A stretch of 64,000 nt of DNA from Trichoderma breve. Taxonomy: Eukaryota; Ascomycota; Sordariomycetes; Hypocreales; Hypocreaceae. Shown here one piece after another: positions 45,184-58,261 of this stretch. The notes under the pieces were generated by a model. The model saw only the letters and a list, made by a program, of their open reading frames with translations. It did no database searches and was not told the DNA's origin. The position numbers were made by a program, and so were the translations under genes. Every line of letters starts with the position of its first letter. Positions within the stretch are counted from its first letter, which is position 1. The DNA lies in contig NC_079237.1 of NCBI RefSeq assembly GCF_028502605.1, positions 2,418,001 to 2,482,000 of the forward strand. Direction: 5' to 3'.

Positions 45184-48100
45184 ATGGACAACCGCATCTC
45201 GCCCACCGAGGCCCTCCGCGGCTCCATCCAATACTGGAACGACTTCATCTCCAAATGCCTGACGAAGCGCCTCGACGCCGGCCCCTTTGAGGACTACGTC
45301 AAGCTTGTCTTCGCCAAGCATCAGCTCACCCCTGACATCATCGCCGACTTCTTCCTGCAGCCGCAAAAGTCCAATTGCGTCAGCCCCGATCCGCGAATCC
45401 CTCCATACATCTCCGTGCTTACCCAACTACGATACATCGATGCGGCGTCCATCCTCCGAGCTCTCTATAGATATTCGTCGCTGCATTCTCTGACACCACA
45501 ACAGGCGCAGGAGTCAGCAAAAGAGCAGGGACAGGAACAGGAACAAGCACAAGCACAGCAAGATGGCGAGACTAAGAAACATCGCCGCTCGTCATCCCAA
45601 ACTCTCTGGAAGAGCTCATCATGGCTCGAAGAGGTCATGTTCTACCATGTGATACGGCTTGTGGTGGAAGGAACTGCTCTCAAGGACTCTCGTACGGCGT
45701 TGGAGCTCATGCACATCATCTCAAAATGGATGTCCTTGTTCTCCGCCGCGTCGAATCCTCTGGGTGCCGACATGCTCGCAGGCGGCTTGCAAGATCCGCA
45801 GGTTCGCCACGAGATGGAGGTCTCGCGGGCTGCCTTTGTCCCTCTATTGCTTCGCCTCGTCGATAACCCGGCTCTTGTTAAGGCCATTAGCCACCCGGCT
45901 GTTAAAGGTAAGATCGCAGCTTATCCTCTCCGATCGCTTGACTTACTTACCATTTTGCGTAGAGCCCCGAAAGCAGTTCTCAGAGAGCCTTACATCTTTT
46001 GTGCAAATCTTTCAACCTGTCCCGCAGTTCGTTGAGAAGCTTGAAATGTTTAGGACAGAAGTCCTTGCTCCATTGGACCCGATAGACAAGAACAACCAAG
46101 CTGCCAATGCTGCCATGGACGACCTACTAGACTCTACGGTTGGCTTGGATAGCCTGGTGATCCCGGACCTGCCCATATCTAATACACGGGCAGGCCTATA
46201 TATATACCTTGGTGCTTCTCTCGTTGGGCGACCATTGATAGACGACCATGCCATGTTTTCATACTTGAACAACAGGTACCAGGGAAATACTCAACAAAGT
46301 GCAATTGATTTAATACTGGCATCTTTCGACTTGCTTGCAAACGCCGTCTTCAGAAATGAAGGACCTAGGGACGCCCACCTATTACGGTCCTTCTTGATCA
46401 ATAAGGTGCCTCTGATCCTCGCCCAGCTTTGCCCTCCCGGGTTTTCAACATCTGCCGAGTTTTGTATAACTGAGGCCCTTTCTCAAGTCGACACTAGCGT
46501 GTTTCCTACCGCATCACTCATGTTTGATGAATCGCGCAATAACAACCCGTACACAGAGAGTGTTCGGGAAGAGTTTTGTTCGGCTTGTGCCCTCCACGGG
46601 CTTATAGAGCGCGAGCACGTCGAGCGGATCCTAGGAGAAAGCTCAATGTCATATGAGCCCTCTCAAGAAAAATATTCCAAAGAAAAATTGGTTCAGAGCT
46701 GCCTGTCTGACCCGGACAAGATACAAGCGCTGATTCGTGACATGGATAAGATGGATGGCAATGTAGGAGCGGTGTGCCAGGCGCTTGTCGAGGTTTGTTC
46801 CTACTCCGATGTGAGGATATGAGCTTGCATGCTAACGAATGTAGTTATTGCGGCAACTATGCAACAGCAAGGAAACAATGTCCCTGAAGATCCTCTGCAG
46901 CCAATTAGTTCAGAAGCCCCAATCTCTGGACGTACTCCTCTTGTTCGAGAAACTGCCAATTGTTTTGGAGCCTATATGCCAGCTTTTGGACGGTTGGCGA
47001 TATGACGAGGACCAAGGCGAATATCAGCCCGTCTACGAAGAATTTGGCGCCATCCTGCTCCTGGTGCTGGCGTTTGCCTACCGATATGGCCTGTCTCCCG
47101 CAGACATTGGCATCATGTCACCGGATTCGAACGTTGCCAAAATCATCAGCCGGGCTCATATCAGCGTCTGTTGGGATCAGATATCGGAGCAGGAGAACGG
47201 ACATCTCAGTGGATGGATCCACGGGCTTTTCGACAGCGATGCGGGAGGTCTAGGCGATGACTTGATGTCGTCTTGTCCGCCTGCAGAATTTTACCTCCTC
47301 ATTGCGACGCTGTTTGAAAACATTGTCATTGCATATAGTCAGGGCGCTCTAACCGATGACGCCCTTAGGTCGGGTATAGAATGTAAGTATCTGGCGGTTG
47401 CGGCGGCTCATTAATCATGCGCTTACTTATTATTCTAGATCTGGTTGACACGTTTCTACTTCCATCGCTGATTCCGGCGATCCGATTCTTGTCCGACTAC
47501 CTCTGGATAGAACAGAGGGAGCAGAAGTCCATTATTAAAATCCTGCAGCTCATCCTGCTGCCTACCTCTATTTCCGGCGAAGCTAGCACCATGCTTGCTG
47601 CGGTAAAGGGAATAGTTGCTAAACCCTTGGAGCACTCACTACGAGCATACCAACGACAAGATCCCAAGAACCAGGACATTGAGCCACTGCTGAGGGCTCT
47701 GAAGGATAGCCTGCCCCTTTCTAGGAGAACGGGGGCTGCTGAGCATCAGGAGCTGGAGATGTGGGCAACCAGTTCCAGCAGCGGCCTATCGGGGGCCACC
47801 AAACACCTGATACAGGCCCTCGTCCAGTGGTGCACACATCCAGAAATGACGGCCATGCCAACCTCGTATACGCACCGGCAGATTATTGCCACGCTCAAGA
47901 TTGTGGGCGCATGCAGGCTTCTACGGGTCATGCTGGAGGAAATTCGCCAGCAAATGCTGACGGGCAGCGGAAGTGTTGTTTACGATGTGGTCACGGCACT
48001 GGTTTGCGCTCCAAACGTAAGCAATGATATCCCACCGACCAGTGTATTATTGGATGAAGGAGGCAACATACCGCCACCGCTGCAGCGACGACTCACTCTC

Positions 48101-48514
48101 CGGGAAGTCTTAAAGATGGAGGCCGAGGACTATCGGAAATTGCACAAGAAGGATGCCGAGCTGGCAGAAATCATGGTTCGCCTTTACCGGAGAGTGGAGG
48201 CACAGATGGTGCTGCCACCGCCGCCAATGCTGCAGGCGGCCGATATGCAGCTGGACCTGGCTGGTGACGCCGCGAGCTTGGTGGGAGATTCCATGGCTGC
48301 GGCTGCTGGAGTCCAGGGCGATGGCACGCTCTCAATGGACGGTGTGGGCGGCCTGGATATGGGCATGGGCGGTGTTTCGTCTGATTTGGGTCTGGGGACG
48401 TCTGGTAACAATGGCGGACTGGACGCATCGGCAGAGGCAGATTTGTTTGGCAGTCTCGACACTGACATGGACGTGTTTGATGGATGGGGCGGGATGGAGC
48501 TTGGAGGGCCGTGA
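45184..48514 (+). CDS. MED5: Mediator complex subunit 5 (MED5/NUT1)
   Basis: Four exons (45184-45907, 45963-46792, 46845-47382, 47439-48514) with introns of 55, 52 and 56 nt give 1055 residues, normal for fungal MED5. Early segments WNDFISKCLTKRLDAGPFEDYVKLV and PPYISVLTQLRYID are typical of the family, as are VQIFQPVPQFVEKLE and the SALADLLL-like helical repeats through the middle. Almost the whole protein is helical with no catalytic motif; the C-terminus after about 950 is Gly/Met/Asp-rich. MED5 sits in the Mediator tail and relays activator signals to RNA polymerase II. A Met four codons upstream (45172) is in frame, but MDNRIS is the more natural start. Confidence 0.93.
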
Positions 48515-49168
48515 TTGTATGCGAGCTGTGTGTGGTTTATTGTCATTGTTAAGCTGGAGAGAGAGAGGCGTACATGATGGATTTTGGTGGTGTTGGATTC
48601 TGTCCTGCCCCTTGATTTGCGAATATGTCATTTAGATGGGATGTTGAAGGGGTAATAATACCAATGTTTGAACCATAGATGCCTAGGTACCAATATATCT
48701 ATTACAAGGTACAAATACCCTATTATCAAGTCTACCCACTACTGCTAATGGGACCTAGATAACTACTAATTACTTGTTCAACATTCTCCTCTTTAAACCG
48801 TCTCGCATCAAATATCAATATAAAGGGCCATCGCCATTCCCATTCCGGATAAGCTTCTTTTTCCCCTTGTTCTTTTCCCTTCTCTTTCCAACAAAGGCAA
48901 TCAATCGTGCCTCCTTATGTAAGGTGGGACCATGCCACGAGCTGTGGCCACATTTCCGTTAGTCGGAATCTGGGGCCATTTTTGTCCGCCTGCCTCAAAG
49001 ATACAAAGCAGCTTCCACAGCCTCTCCTCCAATTCTCTCTCTCTCCCTCCATTCTTCCCGCCTCATTTTTTTTTCTTTCTTCTTTGCTCTTCCTTTCCCC
49101 CTTCCCCCTTCTCCCCTTGGTTCAAATCAATTGGGCCGGGCCGCCGCTGGGTTCGTGTCGTCGTCGCA
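48515..49168. other. Spacer between MED5 and the TRAP-alpha-like gene
   Basis: 654 bases: MED5 3' UTR, then a strongly CT-rich leader (about 48990-49130) before the next ATG. Confidence 0.55.
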
Positions 49169-50112
49169 ATGCTCTTCAAGTCTTCTCTCATCGCTTTCCT
49201 GGCCTTGCAGGTCTTTGGCGCAGTCGCTCAGGTGCGTGATCACAACAATAAATTGCAAACATAACATACGCAGCTCAACTAACGCAGTTTTTGCTCACAG
49301 TCTGATGCCGAGGACTTCCCAGGTGAGGCTCCCGAGTTCGATATCAAGCCGCCTGCCACCCTCAATGCCGACATCAGGACCACGTTCCCCGACTCGGACA
49401 TCCTGGGCGTCAAGCTGGTCAACGGCCGACCCACGACCGCTCTGATCGAGGTCACCAACAAGGAGGATGACGCCATCCAGGTCATCTTTGCCAATGGCGC
49501 TCTGTGGACCACCAAGGACCTGCCCGAGGGCGCTCCCGCCTACCAGGGCATCGTGCGCAACCTCACGGCCGTGCAGTACAGCCTGCAGATCGAGTCTGGC
49601 GAGACCAAGTCGATCCCTTACTCGTTTGCCCTCGACATGATGCCTCAGGATGTTCGCCTGCGTCTGCTGGCCGTCTTCACCAACGAGAAGGGCGACATCT
49701 TCCAGGTCCCCGCTTACGATGGCGAGACTTCCATTGTCGAGGCCCCTACCAGCTTCCTTGACCCTCAGATGTAATTCCCTCCTCTGGTCCTTCTCTCTCT
49801 CTGTGACTTTCTTTTGCTGACCCCAATTGCCTCTCTAGCATCTTCCTGTACCTTGTCCTCACTGCCGTTTTCGGTGGCACCCTCTTCTTCGTCTACAAGA
49901 CCTGGATCGAGGCCCTGTTCCCCCAGGCCAAGCGACCTCGCACCGCCAAGAAGCCCGTTCAGAAGCCCGTCGACCCCGCTGATGCCCTCTCCGGCTCCGA
50001 GTCCGCCGGCAAGTCGTATGACGAGAGCTGGATCCCTGACCACCACATCAACCGCCCTGTCGCTAAGCGCGTAAAGTCTAGCGCCAGCAGCAAGAAGAAG
50101 GTTGTTGAGTAA
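49169..50112 (+). CDS. ER membrane protein of the TRAP-alpha / IRC22 family
   Basis: Three exons (49169-49231, 49301-49770, 49839-50112) with introns of 69 and 68 nt give 268 residues. A signal peptide (1-21, ending AVAQ) is followed by an acidic lumenal domain (with one NLT glycosylation site near 108) that has the immunoglobulin-like beta pattern of translocon-associated protein alpha, including VKLVNGRPTTALIEVTN. A single membrane span follows (about 178-200), then a basic cytosolic tail rich in Lys and Pro. Animal TRAP-alpha sits beside the Sec61 channel; the yeast relative is IRC22. CT-rich leader and C-biased codons suggest high expression. Family assignment is confident; a translocon role in this organism is inferred. 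Confidence 0.88.
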
Positions 50113-50672
50113 ACAGAGAAAAAAGAGATGCTGGGACTGAAACGGTTGATGTTTCGTCGCATCTTTCTTCTTTCTTTCTTCTACTTCTTCTTTTTCTTGG
50201 GAAAGGCGGAGGGAGTTATTTTTTCCTTGTATAACAGCCTTCCCACTATGTGGAATGGTAGCGGAAACTTGTAATGTGTAGCAATACTTTCGTTTTACCA
50301 AATCCTTCCGACAAAGCAGCACGACCGACCATGAGATTGCCGAGACTTTGAAGATATGAAGTTCTATGGTACCTTTTTTTTAAATTATAAAAGAAACCGC
50401 TGAGCTTGGGCTGGAATGGACACGGGGTCGGTTTGGGATACCAAAAAACACTAGAAAGAAACCATGTACAACATTGAGCAGGGGAGAAATGATAATGATA
50501 TTCTTATTCCAGACCAAGGCGTTGTTTATATGCTTGTATCAAATTCTCTCGCCAAGGGCATCTTGCGTGATCTCTATTATACCATTGTTGTTTTTGTCCC
50601 CTTTATACTAATCGTTCATCATTCTATATTCCTACCCCTCCTCTTCTTCATCAAACTCATCATGAACCCGCT
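50113..50672. other. Convergent spacer between the IRC22-like and SNF2 helicase genes
   Basis: 560 bases between facing stop codons, T/C-rich near the first gene. Presumably both 3' UTRs. Confidence 0.5.
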
Positions 50673-53600
50673 TCAACTCCGCTGCGCATTCACATGCCCA
50701 AACAGACATTCCCACAAATCACTTCGATCCACCATCTCACCCGCAGACCGATCCTTGCTCATGAGCTTCGACAGCGCAGCCTGCTCCAACTCGAGTGTAT
50801 TGGCCTCTTCAATATTCGCGTCCAGCAGCTCCGGAGTCGACTCTTTAGACTTCCCCTTGAGGTTTCTACCCATGTGCTCCATGCGGCGTCGAACCGAGAG
50901 ATTGTAAATCGACTCCTCCACTGTCCCAGAAACAATGTAGAGCCACACTGTCGTCTCGTGGCGCTGTCCGATTCTGTCAACGCGGGCAATGGCTTGTAAC
51001 TCGAGAGCAGTGTTGAGAAGGGGCTCGCATAAGAAGACGTGGCTAGCGTTGACGAGATTCAGGCCGCTCGAGTGAGCTCTGGCATGGAGAAGAAAGCATT
51101 CCACAGCAGGGTCTTCCTTGAATCTTGTGATGCCGTCAGGGTCATCGATGGAGGCGTATCCAATGCGGAAGCGGGAAAAGGCATTCCGTAAGATGTTCAG
51201 AAAGTCTTTGTATCTGATTGGCACAATGGTGAGTTGAGATACGTTTGATAACAGGAAAATAAGAGAAGAGAACCGGGACTTACTGTGAGAATACAATGGA
51301 CTTTGCGCCGGGATCAGACTCACGCAGCCACATCAAATGTCGAACCAAGGTATCGACTTTTGTCGTAAAGGAGGGGCCATCCAGCTCGATGTTCTTCATC
51401 TGTTCAAGCTCTGCAGCGTCAAACTCTGAATAGAGCATTGTCTGCTTTGAAGAACCCCGACGCTCCTGCGGGCTATCGTCATGTGTGTCTCCTTTCTGCA
51501 GATTCGAGTCCTCTCCGCGCACCTGCAGCTGTCGAGGCTTGATAACTATGTCATGAAGATTGTCCGCCTTAAGAGCCCTCTTACAGACAGGGCAGTTTCG
51601 GTGGGCTTTGAACCACATCATAATGCATTCCTTGCAGAATTGATGGCCACACACGGTCAACACACCCGTGATGAACGGCATCTGGCAAATGACGCACATC
51701 CGCGGCTCATTGGACTTGTCTCCAGTTTCCTTCAAGCTCAGCACTGTTCACTATAGTTAGCACCAAAGCGAAGATAACTACCATGATTTCTGTTCCACTC
51801 ACGGTATCGATGTTTGGCCTCGCCAGACAGCAGCTTTTTGTGAAGATCTTCAATGTTCTTCTTCGCCTTTTCAATAGCTTCTCCAGTCTTGGGGGTTTCG
51901 AGAGGGAGCACATCATCTGAGAGGGCCTGCAGCTGTCGATAGTAATCCAACCGAGCATTCATTGCTCTTTCGAAGCTTTTGACTTCTGCTTCCAAAGCCA
52001 CTACCGCTTTATTCTGTTCTCCAAGAAGCGTTTGGGTTGTCTTCATCAATTTTGATGCAATGGTGGACTCCAAAAGCTCTCTTTGGCTTTGGTTTGTGTC
52101 TCTTGTAAATTTCGATACCAAGCTGCGTAGCTCGCTGATGGCGCCGCGCATGGATATTTTGGCCGTTCGAGGTTTGACTTCAGCGCGTCTACGGACCAAC
52201 TCGATCAGTTTCAAAGGAGCAGGCCCATCTCCTTCTTTCGCCATCCGGACCGAGGTCTCAATCTCGTGCCTCACCAGTCCATTCGTTTGACCTGATATGA
52301 CGAATTGACGGTCAGCGATGATGGCTCGGAGAACTTGGACGTAGACCATGAGTTCCTCTTGAACTTTTGTAGAATCTGCGAGCTCTTCTCCGGTAGTCTC
52401 AGTGCTCTCCTCTTCGTCAATGAGTGGGCGCAAAAGGAGCTGGACAACTTGCTCTCTCCATTCGTCAATCAAATTTGCTTGCTCGTTGAGCTCATCGTAG
52501 AGGATCTCGAGATCGTCGACAGTTTTACTGCTTTCGATGCCCTTCTCACTCTTCATAATGAGCTCTGGTATCTCAACAAAAGTCTGATCGTTGGCTTTCA
52601 GGGCAATTTTCTTCACGAATCGCATGGCTTTGCGATGACCCTGTCCAAGAATCTTCCTTCGAATCATCTTGGCATTCTCGTAGCCGTCGTCCTCAAGCTT
52701 CTTGAGACGCTGGAATTCTTCCGAGTCAGGCGGTGTCATCTCTTGGTTGTCCCTGATTTGAAAGTATGCGTTGGCACAAAAGAAGACAGCCTTGTGGTGC
52801 AGCTCAAGGCTGTTTCTTAGCCGGTTTTGCAGCTCGCCCAGTTTGCCTCTACTTCCAACTTCTTCCTCGGCCTCTTCATCTGATTCAATGTCTGAATCTG
52901 ACACATCCTGTACCCTCTCCGAAGTATCGCTCACATCCTCGACTCCTCTCTTCTCGCGGAGTGCTTCTCGAAGTGCTGCCTGGGCATCTGTTACCAGTTT
53001 GGCAGACTCGCCTTGCACCTCTTCCCAAATCTCAAGGGCCTCTCTGACCCGAGGGCTGTTCTCAAATAACTGACCCAGAAACAGTCTGCTCAAAAGATAC
53101 GCTCGTTCATCATTCCTGATAGCAGTCTCGCCTTGCTCCAACATGGCACTCAATACTTCTTCTACCGTTCTCATAGGACGTTCCTTGCCTCCGAGTACTC
53201 GTCGTCCGTAGACACCTACTTCCGGATGAAGAGCAGTTTGTCTTAGTCGGTTGAGCCATAGTCTCATAACGTCTTCATATTCTTCTGGAGCCCAGTCCTC
53301 TGCCAAAGGACCGCCTTCTGTATTGAGCTTGCACGCTTCCGCCATTTCTTTATATAATGACTGGTAATGCTGCTCTTCTACTGCAGTAAAGGGCATCGTA
53401 ATGACGAACCGCCTTTGTGGCGGCAGAGATATCTCATCCCGTACCAGCGCCTTTGTATGCCGAATAGATATTGACTGGAAGAGTTGCTGGAATAATGACT
53501 TATGATGCGTAGTGAGTGCCTGCCAGACCTGCGGCGTAGAGCAGTAGGGCTCATATCTCAGGAAAAATAGCAAACCAAGCAGATCCTTTACATCATCTTT

Positions 53601-55184
53601 GACTGGTGTTCCAGTGATGCCCCAAGCATTCACTCGAGGGATTACTCTTGCTAATGCCGCCGCCTGGCTGACACCGCTTTCAATCATCTGCGCTTCGTCG
53701 AGACAGACTCTCCACCACAATATCTGGACGAGGGGTGAAATAACGCGGCGATATGCCCTTTCAAACCTCCTGGATCGTTCGGGAGGATTGATTGCAAAAT
53801 GAAGCTCTGCAGACAACACACTGTAAGTCGTCACCACCACATCATACCCGGCTAGTTCAGCTACAAGTCGGGCCTCGTCCTCTTTATCAACTCCTCGACA
53901 TCCAGTATAATGCTTTACACGTAATCCTGGAGCATGACGGGATAATTCAGATATCCACTGCGGCTGTAAGGATTTCGGAGTCACGATAAAGGTTGCGCCG
54001 CTAGGAACAAGGTTCTCCTGGCCTGGTAGGAAGTCTGGAGGATGTTCTGGTTGCCGCCTATGCAAAAGGATGAGACTAATCATTTCCAGGGTCTTTCCCA
54101 GTCCCATTTCTTCCGCCAGGATACCACCTTTGACAAGTCGGCTGGCCTGGTAGTAGGGGGTAGGGTCTCGGGTAACGGTTTGGAATACATCACTAAGATA
54201 TATCTTGCGGTCGTCGGCATCATTCACGGCACGGAAAAAATCTAGGTCCAGCTTCTGCTCCTCCTCCAATAATGGATGGATAGCTGTGTCTTGCGTGGTC
54301 CACTTTACTCCTTCTCGACGCAATAGCCATTGCAATGTTCGCTTTTGGTAGGGAAAGAGGGTGGCATTTAGACCAGAAACGTCAATGGAGAGGGAGGTGG
54401 TATCATCTTTTGGTGGTACGTGTGCCGCATTGTAGAAATCCATTGGCGACCACGAAGCGGGGTTGACCGTCCTCCATTGCGGGGGAAAGAAGGCATTAAT
54501 CAGCTTCTCACTGCATCGGCGCTCGTCGTTTCGTCTTAATGGCGCATACGGGGATGATGTTTCATTCCAGAAAAGCTGAAGAGAGATAGTCATGGAAGCA
54601 ACTCCTTGGTGATGCTCGATCACAACATCGGCGCCTACCCAAATAGCGCCTACGGTTGTCCTCCTCAGACTTGATTTCTCGATATCGAATATCTCGTGGG
54701 CATTTCGGTCCGCATCTCCCGGTCGTAGGCGTACGTGCGCGACGAACTGGCCAAGGCGACTGGCTGGTAGCGTTTTGATCAATAAATCTTCGCCAAGGAG
54801 ACCGAATTTGAGCAATGATTCAACACCACGATGGACACTACGGCGGTTTGGGCTTGAAGCCTCTTTACATCGGCGCGAGAATGATATTTCGGCTTTGGCG
54901 ACACAGATGCTAATGCCTGATTCACGGTCTATTTTGCGACGCTTCGACGAGGGAGGCTCGACACTATCGGGGCTATCTCTGATATGTCCGGAAGGACCTT
55001 GAGTAGACAGAGAGTCGAAAAACTCTAGAAAAGCAGATGGAAGGGTATCTTCAAAGATGGAATAAACGTCAGTTTGTGAATACTTTGCAGGGAAACACAG
55101 CGGATACTGAACGGACTCACCATCGTGTCCGATATCGAACGTGGGCCACGCCGCGGGCTTGCGCGGTGCCCTCTTGCGGAACAT
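50673..55184 (-). CDS. SNF2-family helicase/ATPase with RING finger (SHPRH/IRC20-type)
   Basis: Three exons (51803-55184, 51284-51743, 50673-51213) with introns of 59 nt (51744-51802) and 70 nt (51214-51283) give 1460 residues. Order: N-terminal unique region; SNF2 ATPase domain with the Walker A EEMGLGKT (Lys364) and a DEAQ box (near 496); a long charged, probably coiled-coil insertion (about 700-1120); a C3HC4 RING (Cys1144, Cys1147, Cys1159, His1161, Cys1164, Cys1167, Cys1178, Cys1181); then the helicase C domain with HSSGLNLVNASHV and the ARVDRIGQ motif VI. This ATPase-RING-helicase order defines the SHPRH/IRC20 group. Members translocate on DNA and act as E3 ubiquitin ligases in DNA-damage tolerance and recombination control. 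Both splice junctions fit the conserved sequence. Confidence 0.93.
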
Positions 55185-55682
55185 TCTGTATGAATCTCGT
55201 TAAACCGGCGTGTTTTGGATTATTTTGGATGATTCAAACACAAGCCAGCACCACGCATGGAAGATGCGCGCGCTGTCATGATGAATCGGAGGTGTGTGAA
55301 GGAGTGATGATGCGACAAGTTACTCGACATGGAAGGCAGCCGGAAGTAATTCCAGGCGTTATCAATTGGATAATCCAAATGAACCAATGGTATGACACCG
55401 ATAAACAGGGTGTGGCCACCACCCCACTAATTTACTTAAGCCTTGCTTAGCTAATATCTTGAAAATCGAATGGATCAGACCAAGAAAGTTCGCATGTCAT
55501 AGCATTGCGCGGGCTGGGCTTGAAAAGAGGATTTGCAGGGCCAGGACCGTCAACTGCCGGGCTTTTGTACGGCCACTGTTCAAGGTAATCTCTAATACTA
55601 TTGTTATTCATGAATTAGCACCCAATTTGCCCTGTTAATGCCGCTGACCACCAAACATTAGGGCTTCCTCGACACAGTCACG
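55185..55682. promoter_or_regulatory. Divergent spacer between the SNF2-RING gene and mS41
   Basis: 498 bp between outward-facing starts; no TATA box is evident. Confidence 0.5.
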
Positions 55683-56369
55683 ATGAAGAACGGGCTATTA
55701 CCACCCTTGCGATTCCTTCGCAGCACCAGCTTCCTGGGCGTAAACCAAGCACGATGGCTTCATAAGACGAGACCGGCTCCGACAATCCCGCAGCCTAGAC
55801 CATTCGTCCCCGACGTCCAGACCTTCCTCACGCTCATTGGCCGCGGCCTCAACAAGCACGCCTCCAAGTTCCCGTCATGGGAGTCTCTCTTCTCCCTCAC
55901 CTCGCCACAACTCAAGGAGCTTGGAATCGAGCCTCCCCGTAACCGCAGATACCTGCTGCAGTGGATGCAGCGATACCGAAAGGGTGCGTTGGGACCTGGC
56001 GGAGACTTCAAGTACGTCACGGACGGCCAAGCTCTGCTAAAAGTAGCAACACCACCGGCCTCTGTTGTCAGCGATGCGAAATATGTGGTCAATGTGCCCC
56101 AGGACCAGGAGGCGGCTCTGGAGGGTTCTGAAATCCTTCCTCGACCCAATGGCTACACAGTTAGAGGACTCAAGTCAATAGCGGGGCCGTTTGCGACACC
56201 CTTGCCGCAACAGGCCGGCGCAATCGTCAAGGTTACGGAGGGCATGTGGGAGCAACGTCAAGGACGCAAGATTGATGGTGGTGAGAGAAGAAGGGCGGAG
56301 ATTCGCTTCAAGAGACGGTCAGTAGAGCGGAGAGCTGAGCGCGAGGCGGAAGCGTTGTCAGGCTTCTAA
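55683..56369 (+). CDS. Mitochondrial small-subunit ribosomal protein mS41 (FYV4 family, IGR motif)
   Basis: Single exon, 228 residues. The N-terminus is a mitochondrial targeting sequence (LRFLRSTSFLG..ARWLHKTRP, no acids in the first 40). It is followed by FLTLIGRGLNKHASKFPSWESLF with the invariant Ile-Gly-Arg at 52-54 and LKELGIEPPRNRRYLLQW, which together define the IGR domain. The C-terminus is basic and likely extended over rRNA. The yeast orthologue FYV4 is a component of the mitochondrial small ribosomal subunit. It is the second mitochondrial ribosomal protein in the window. Confidence 0.92.
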   Translation: MKNGLLPPLRFLRSTSFLGVNQARWLHKTRPAPTIPQPRPFVPDVQTFLTLIGRGLNKHASKFPSWESLFSLTSPQLKELGIEPPRNRRYLLQWMQRYRKGALGPGGDFKYVTDGQALLKVATPPASVVSDAKYVVNVPQDQEAALEGSEILPRPNGYTVRGLKSIAGPFATPLPQQAGAIVKVTEGMWEQRQGRKIDGGERRRAEIRFKRRSVERRAEREAEALSGF

Positions 56370-58261
56370 AAGGGAGGACGCTTGATGGCTAGCGCATTGT
56401 ATATTACGAAAACTCTGTAACCAATTGTTGTTATTCTAGTGCTAGCAATTAAAGTATTGCCGTCTCATGATGTAACGATATGAATATCATGGTGTAGCGA
56501 GGAAGCGTCTGAGCTGCCCGCTTGTTGCTGGGTTGGATCATATTGTCGACTTACACCAAACCACCAATGCACTCTTCTCTATGGGTAAACGGGTAGGACA
56601 GAAAAAGATATTTGCTAGACAGTAGTCAAGGTACTAAACCTACAAGTAGATACTTGGTTTTCTACGTGCTGCTATTACCGCTATTTTTGTCTAGTCTCGA
56701 CTACTTCTGTTATATTGCTCTAGTATCTGCCACTGCTGCTACCACGGGTATTCTCTCTGGTATTTGCTCGTCGCTATCTCTACACTCTGCTACCTATTAC
56801 TAGAATCCTACTTTGTTCTTGATCTAGGATGCTGGATAGCCGATTTGGGGAGCTAGACAATGAATCACAGAGTTGGTTGCAGCTCCCCCTCGCATACTCT
56901 CAGGCAGTCACTCTATTAATATTATCCATGGGCACCTAGGTAGTTATTGAGTATTTCTGAACGGTTGACCACATGAGAATTCCTGATTCAACATTCTCTT
57001 TATCATTGCAATTCGTCCGTCCAAAGCCAAGATGGAGGCTGCACTTACAAAGATACTCTAGGATAAACTATCCAAGAGAGCGAGATGCATTCATCATCAT
57101 CTATTCTCCACTAATACAACATGTCAACATGCACTTAATTCCGACGTCTAATAACAGTAACGAGCATGATGAAATTGTTACACTGAACGATATGATGGCT
57201 ATTCTTATTTCACAAAAGAAGCCACTTGGCATACCGTGAACAAAGCACACCTTTTTTATGTAGCTTGGCTCAGTAGCGACAGCCGACCATTGGTGCCGGG
57301 CCATTTTAAGCATAATCTAGGCCGCAACTTACATGACGCCAAAATACCAAGCAATCATGGCGTTTGCCACAAACCCGGTCCTAGTTATCATCATAAATCA
57401 CAAGATGTCTCACCGACAAGAAGCGGCTGCCTGAAATTATCGCCAAGCTCAGATAGTTTTGTTTGTTTTGTTGTTGGCAGTCCAGCCGACATGCACGCTA
57501 AAGACGATAGTATTGACGGTAAGATTAAACCATCGACCCCCCTTGCATTTTCGCGAGCTCGACTACTGAATAAGCCATCTTCAGCCGCAAAGGATTGGCG
57601 CTGGGCACCTGGACAAGTCACTCACGTCCGCCGTCAGATATAAGCATTGGCACTGCAGGAGGGCTTGCTGCCGCCTCTTCTCCAATCAACCGCGCTGCTT
57701 TGTCCAAGTGCCGATTGGAACGCCAAGTCGTAGCCGAGAACACGGGATAGCGCGAGCTACTTGGGCATCATGTCGTGTTAGTTGGTCATCTCGTTTGGGT
57801 ATGGAGCGCCCAGTTCTGGGCTTGCTTGGACATGGCCATTCACAGAGGCGATCCCGCTGGTTGCCTCGACAAGCTGAAAAAAAGCCCGCGATTGAGCTGT
57901 CAGTCACATGGGGGCGCCGCAGCAGGTAACGTTAGACGCAGCCTTGGGGCAATTATTCGAGAAGGAAGCGAGCATTGGGCTGACAGGGACGCCATGGCTG
58001 CCCCCGGTCCAGCAAATCGAGCGAGGCCTCGTCCGCCACAATATGCACGCCGTGGGATTTGGGATTCAAGTTGGTGCGGCTAGAGGAAATGAAAATGGTC
58101 TGGCCCTGACCCGGCCAGATGCAATGGCCCGGCTGGGTGCCCCCTATATTACCACGAAGCAATCCGTACACTCGGGTCGCTGGTTGTCCCGCCTCATCTT
58201 CTGTTTCTGCTGCTTCGACGTATGACTTGTCCATCAGATCTGTACCTGTAGGGGGCTCGAC
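56370..58261. other. Intergenic region, 1.9 kb
   Basis: No supported gene. A few short frames (for example 57236-57643) lack domains and splice support. The right end is the leader of the surface-protein gene. Confidence 0.55.
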
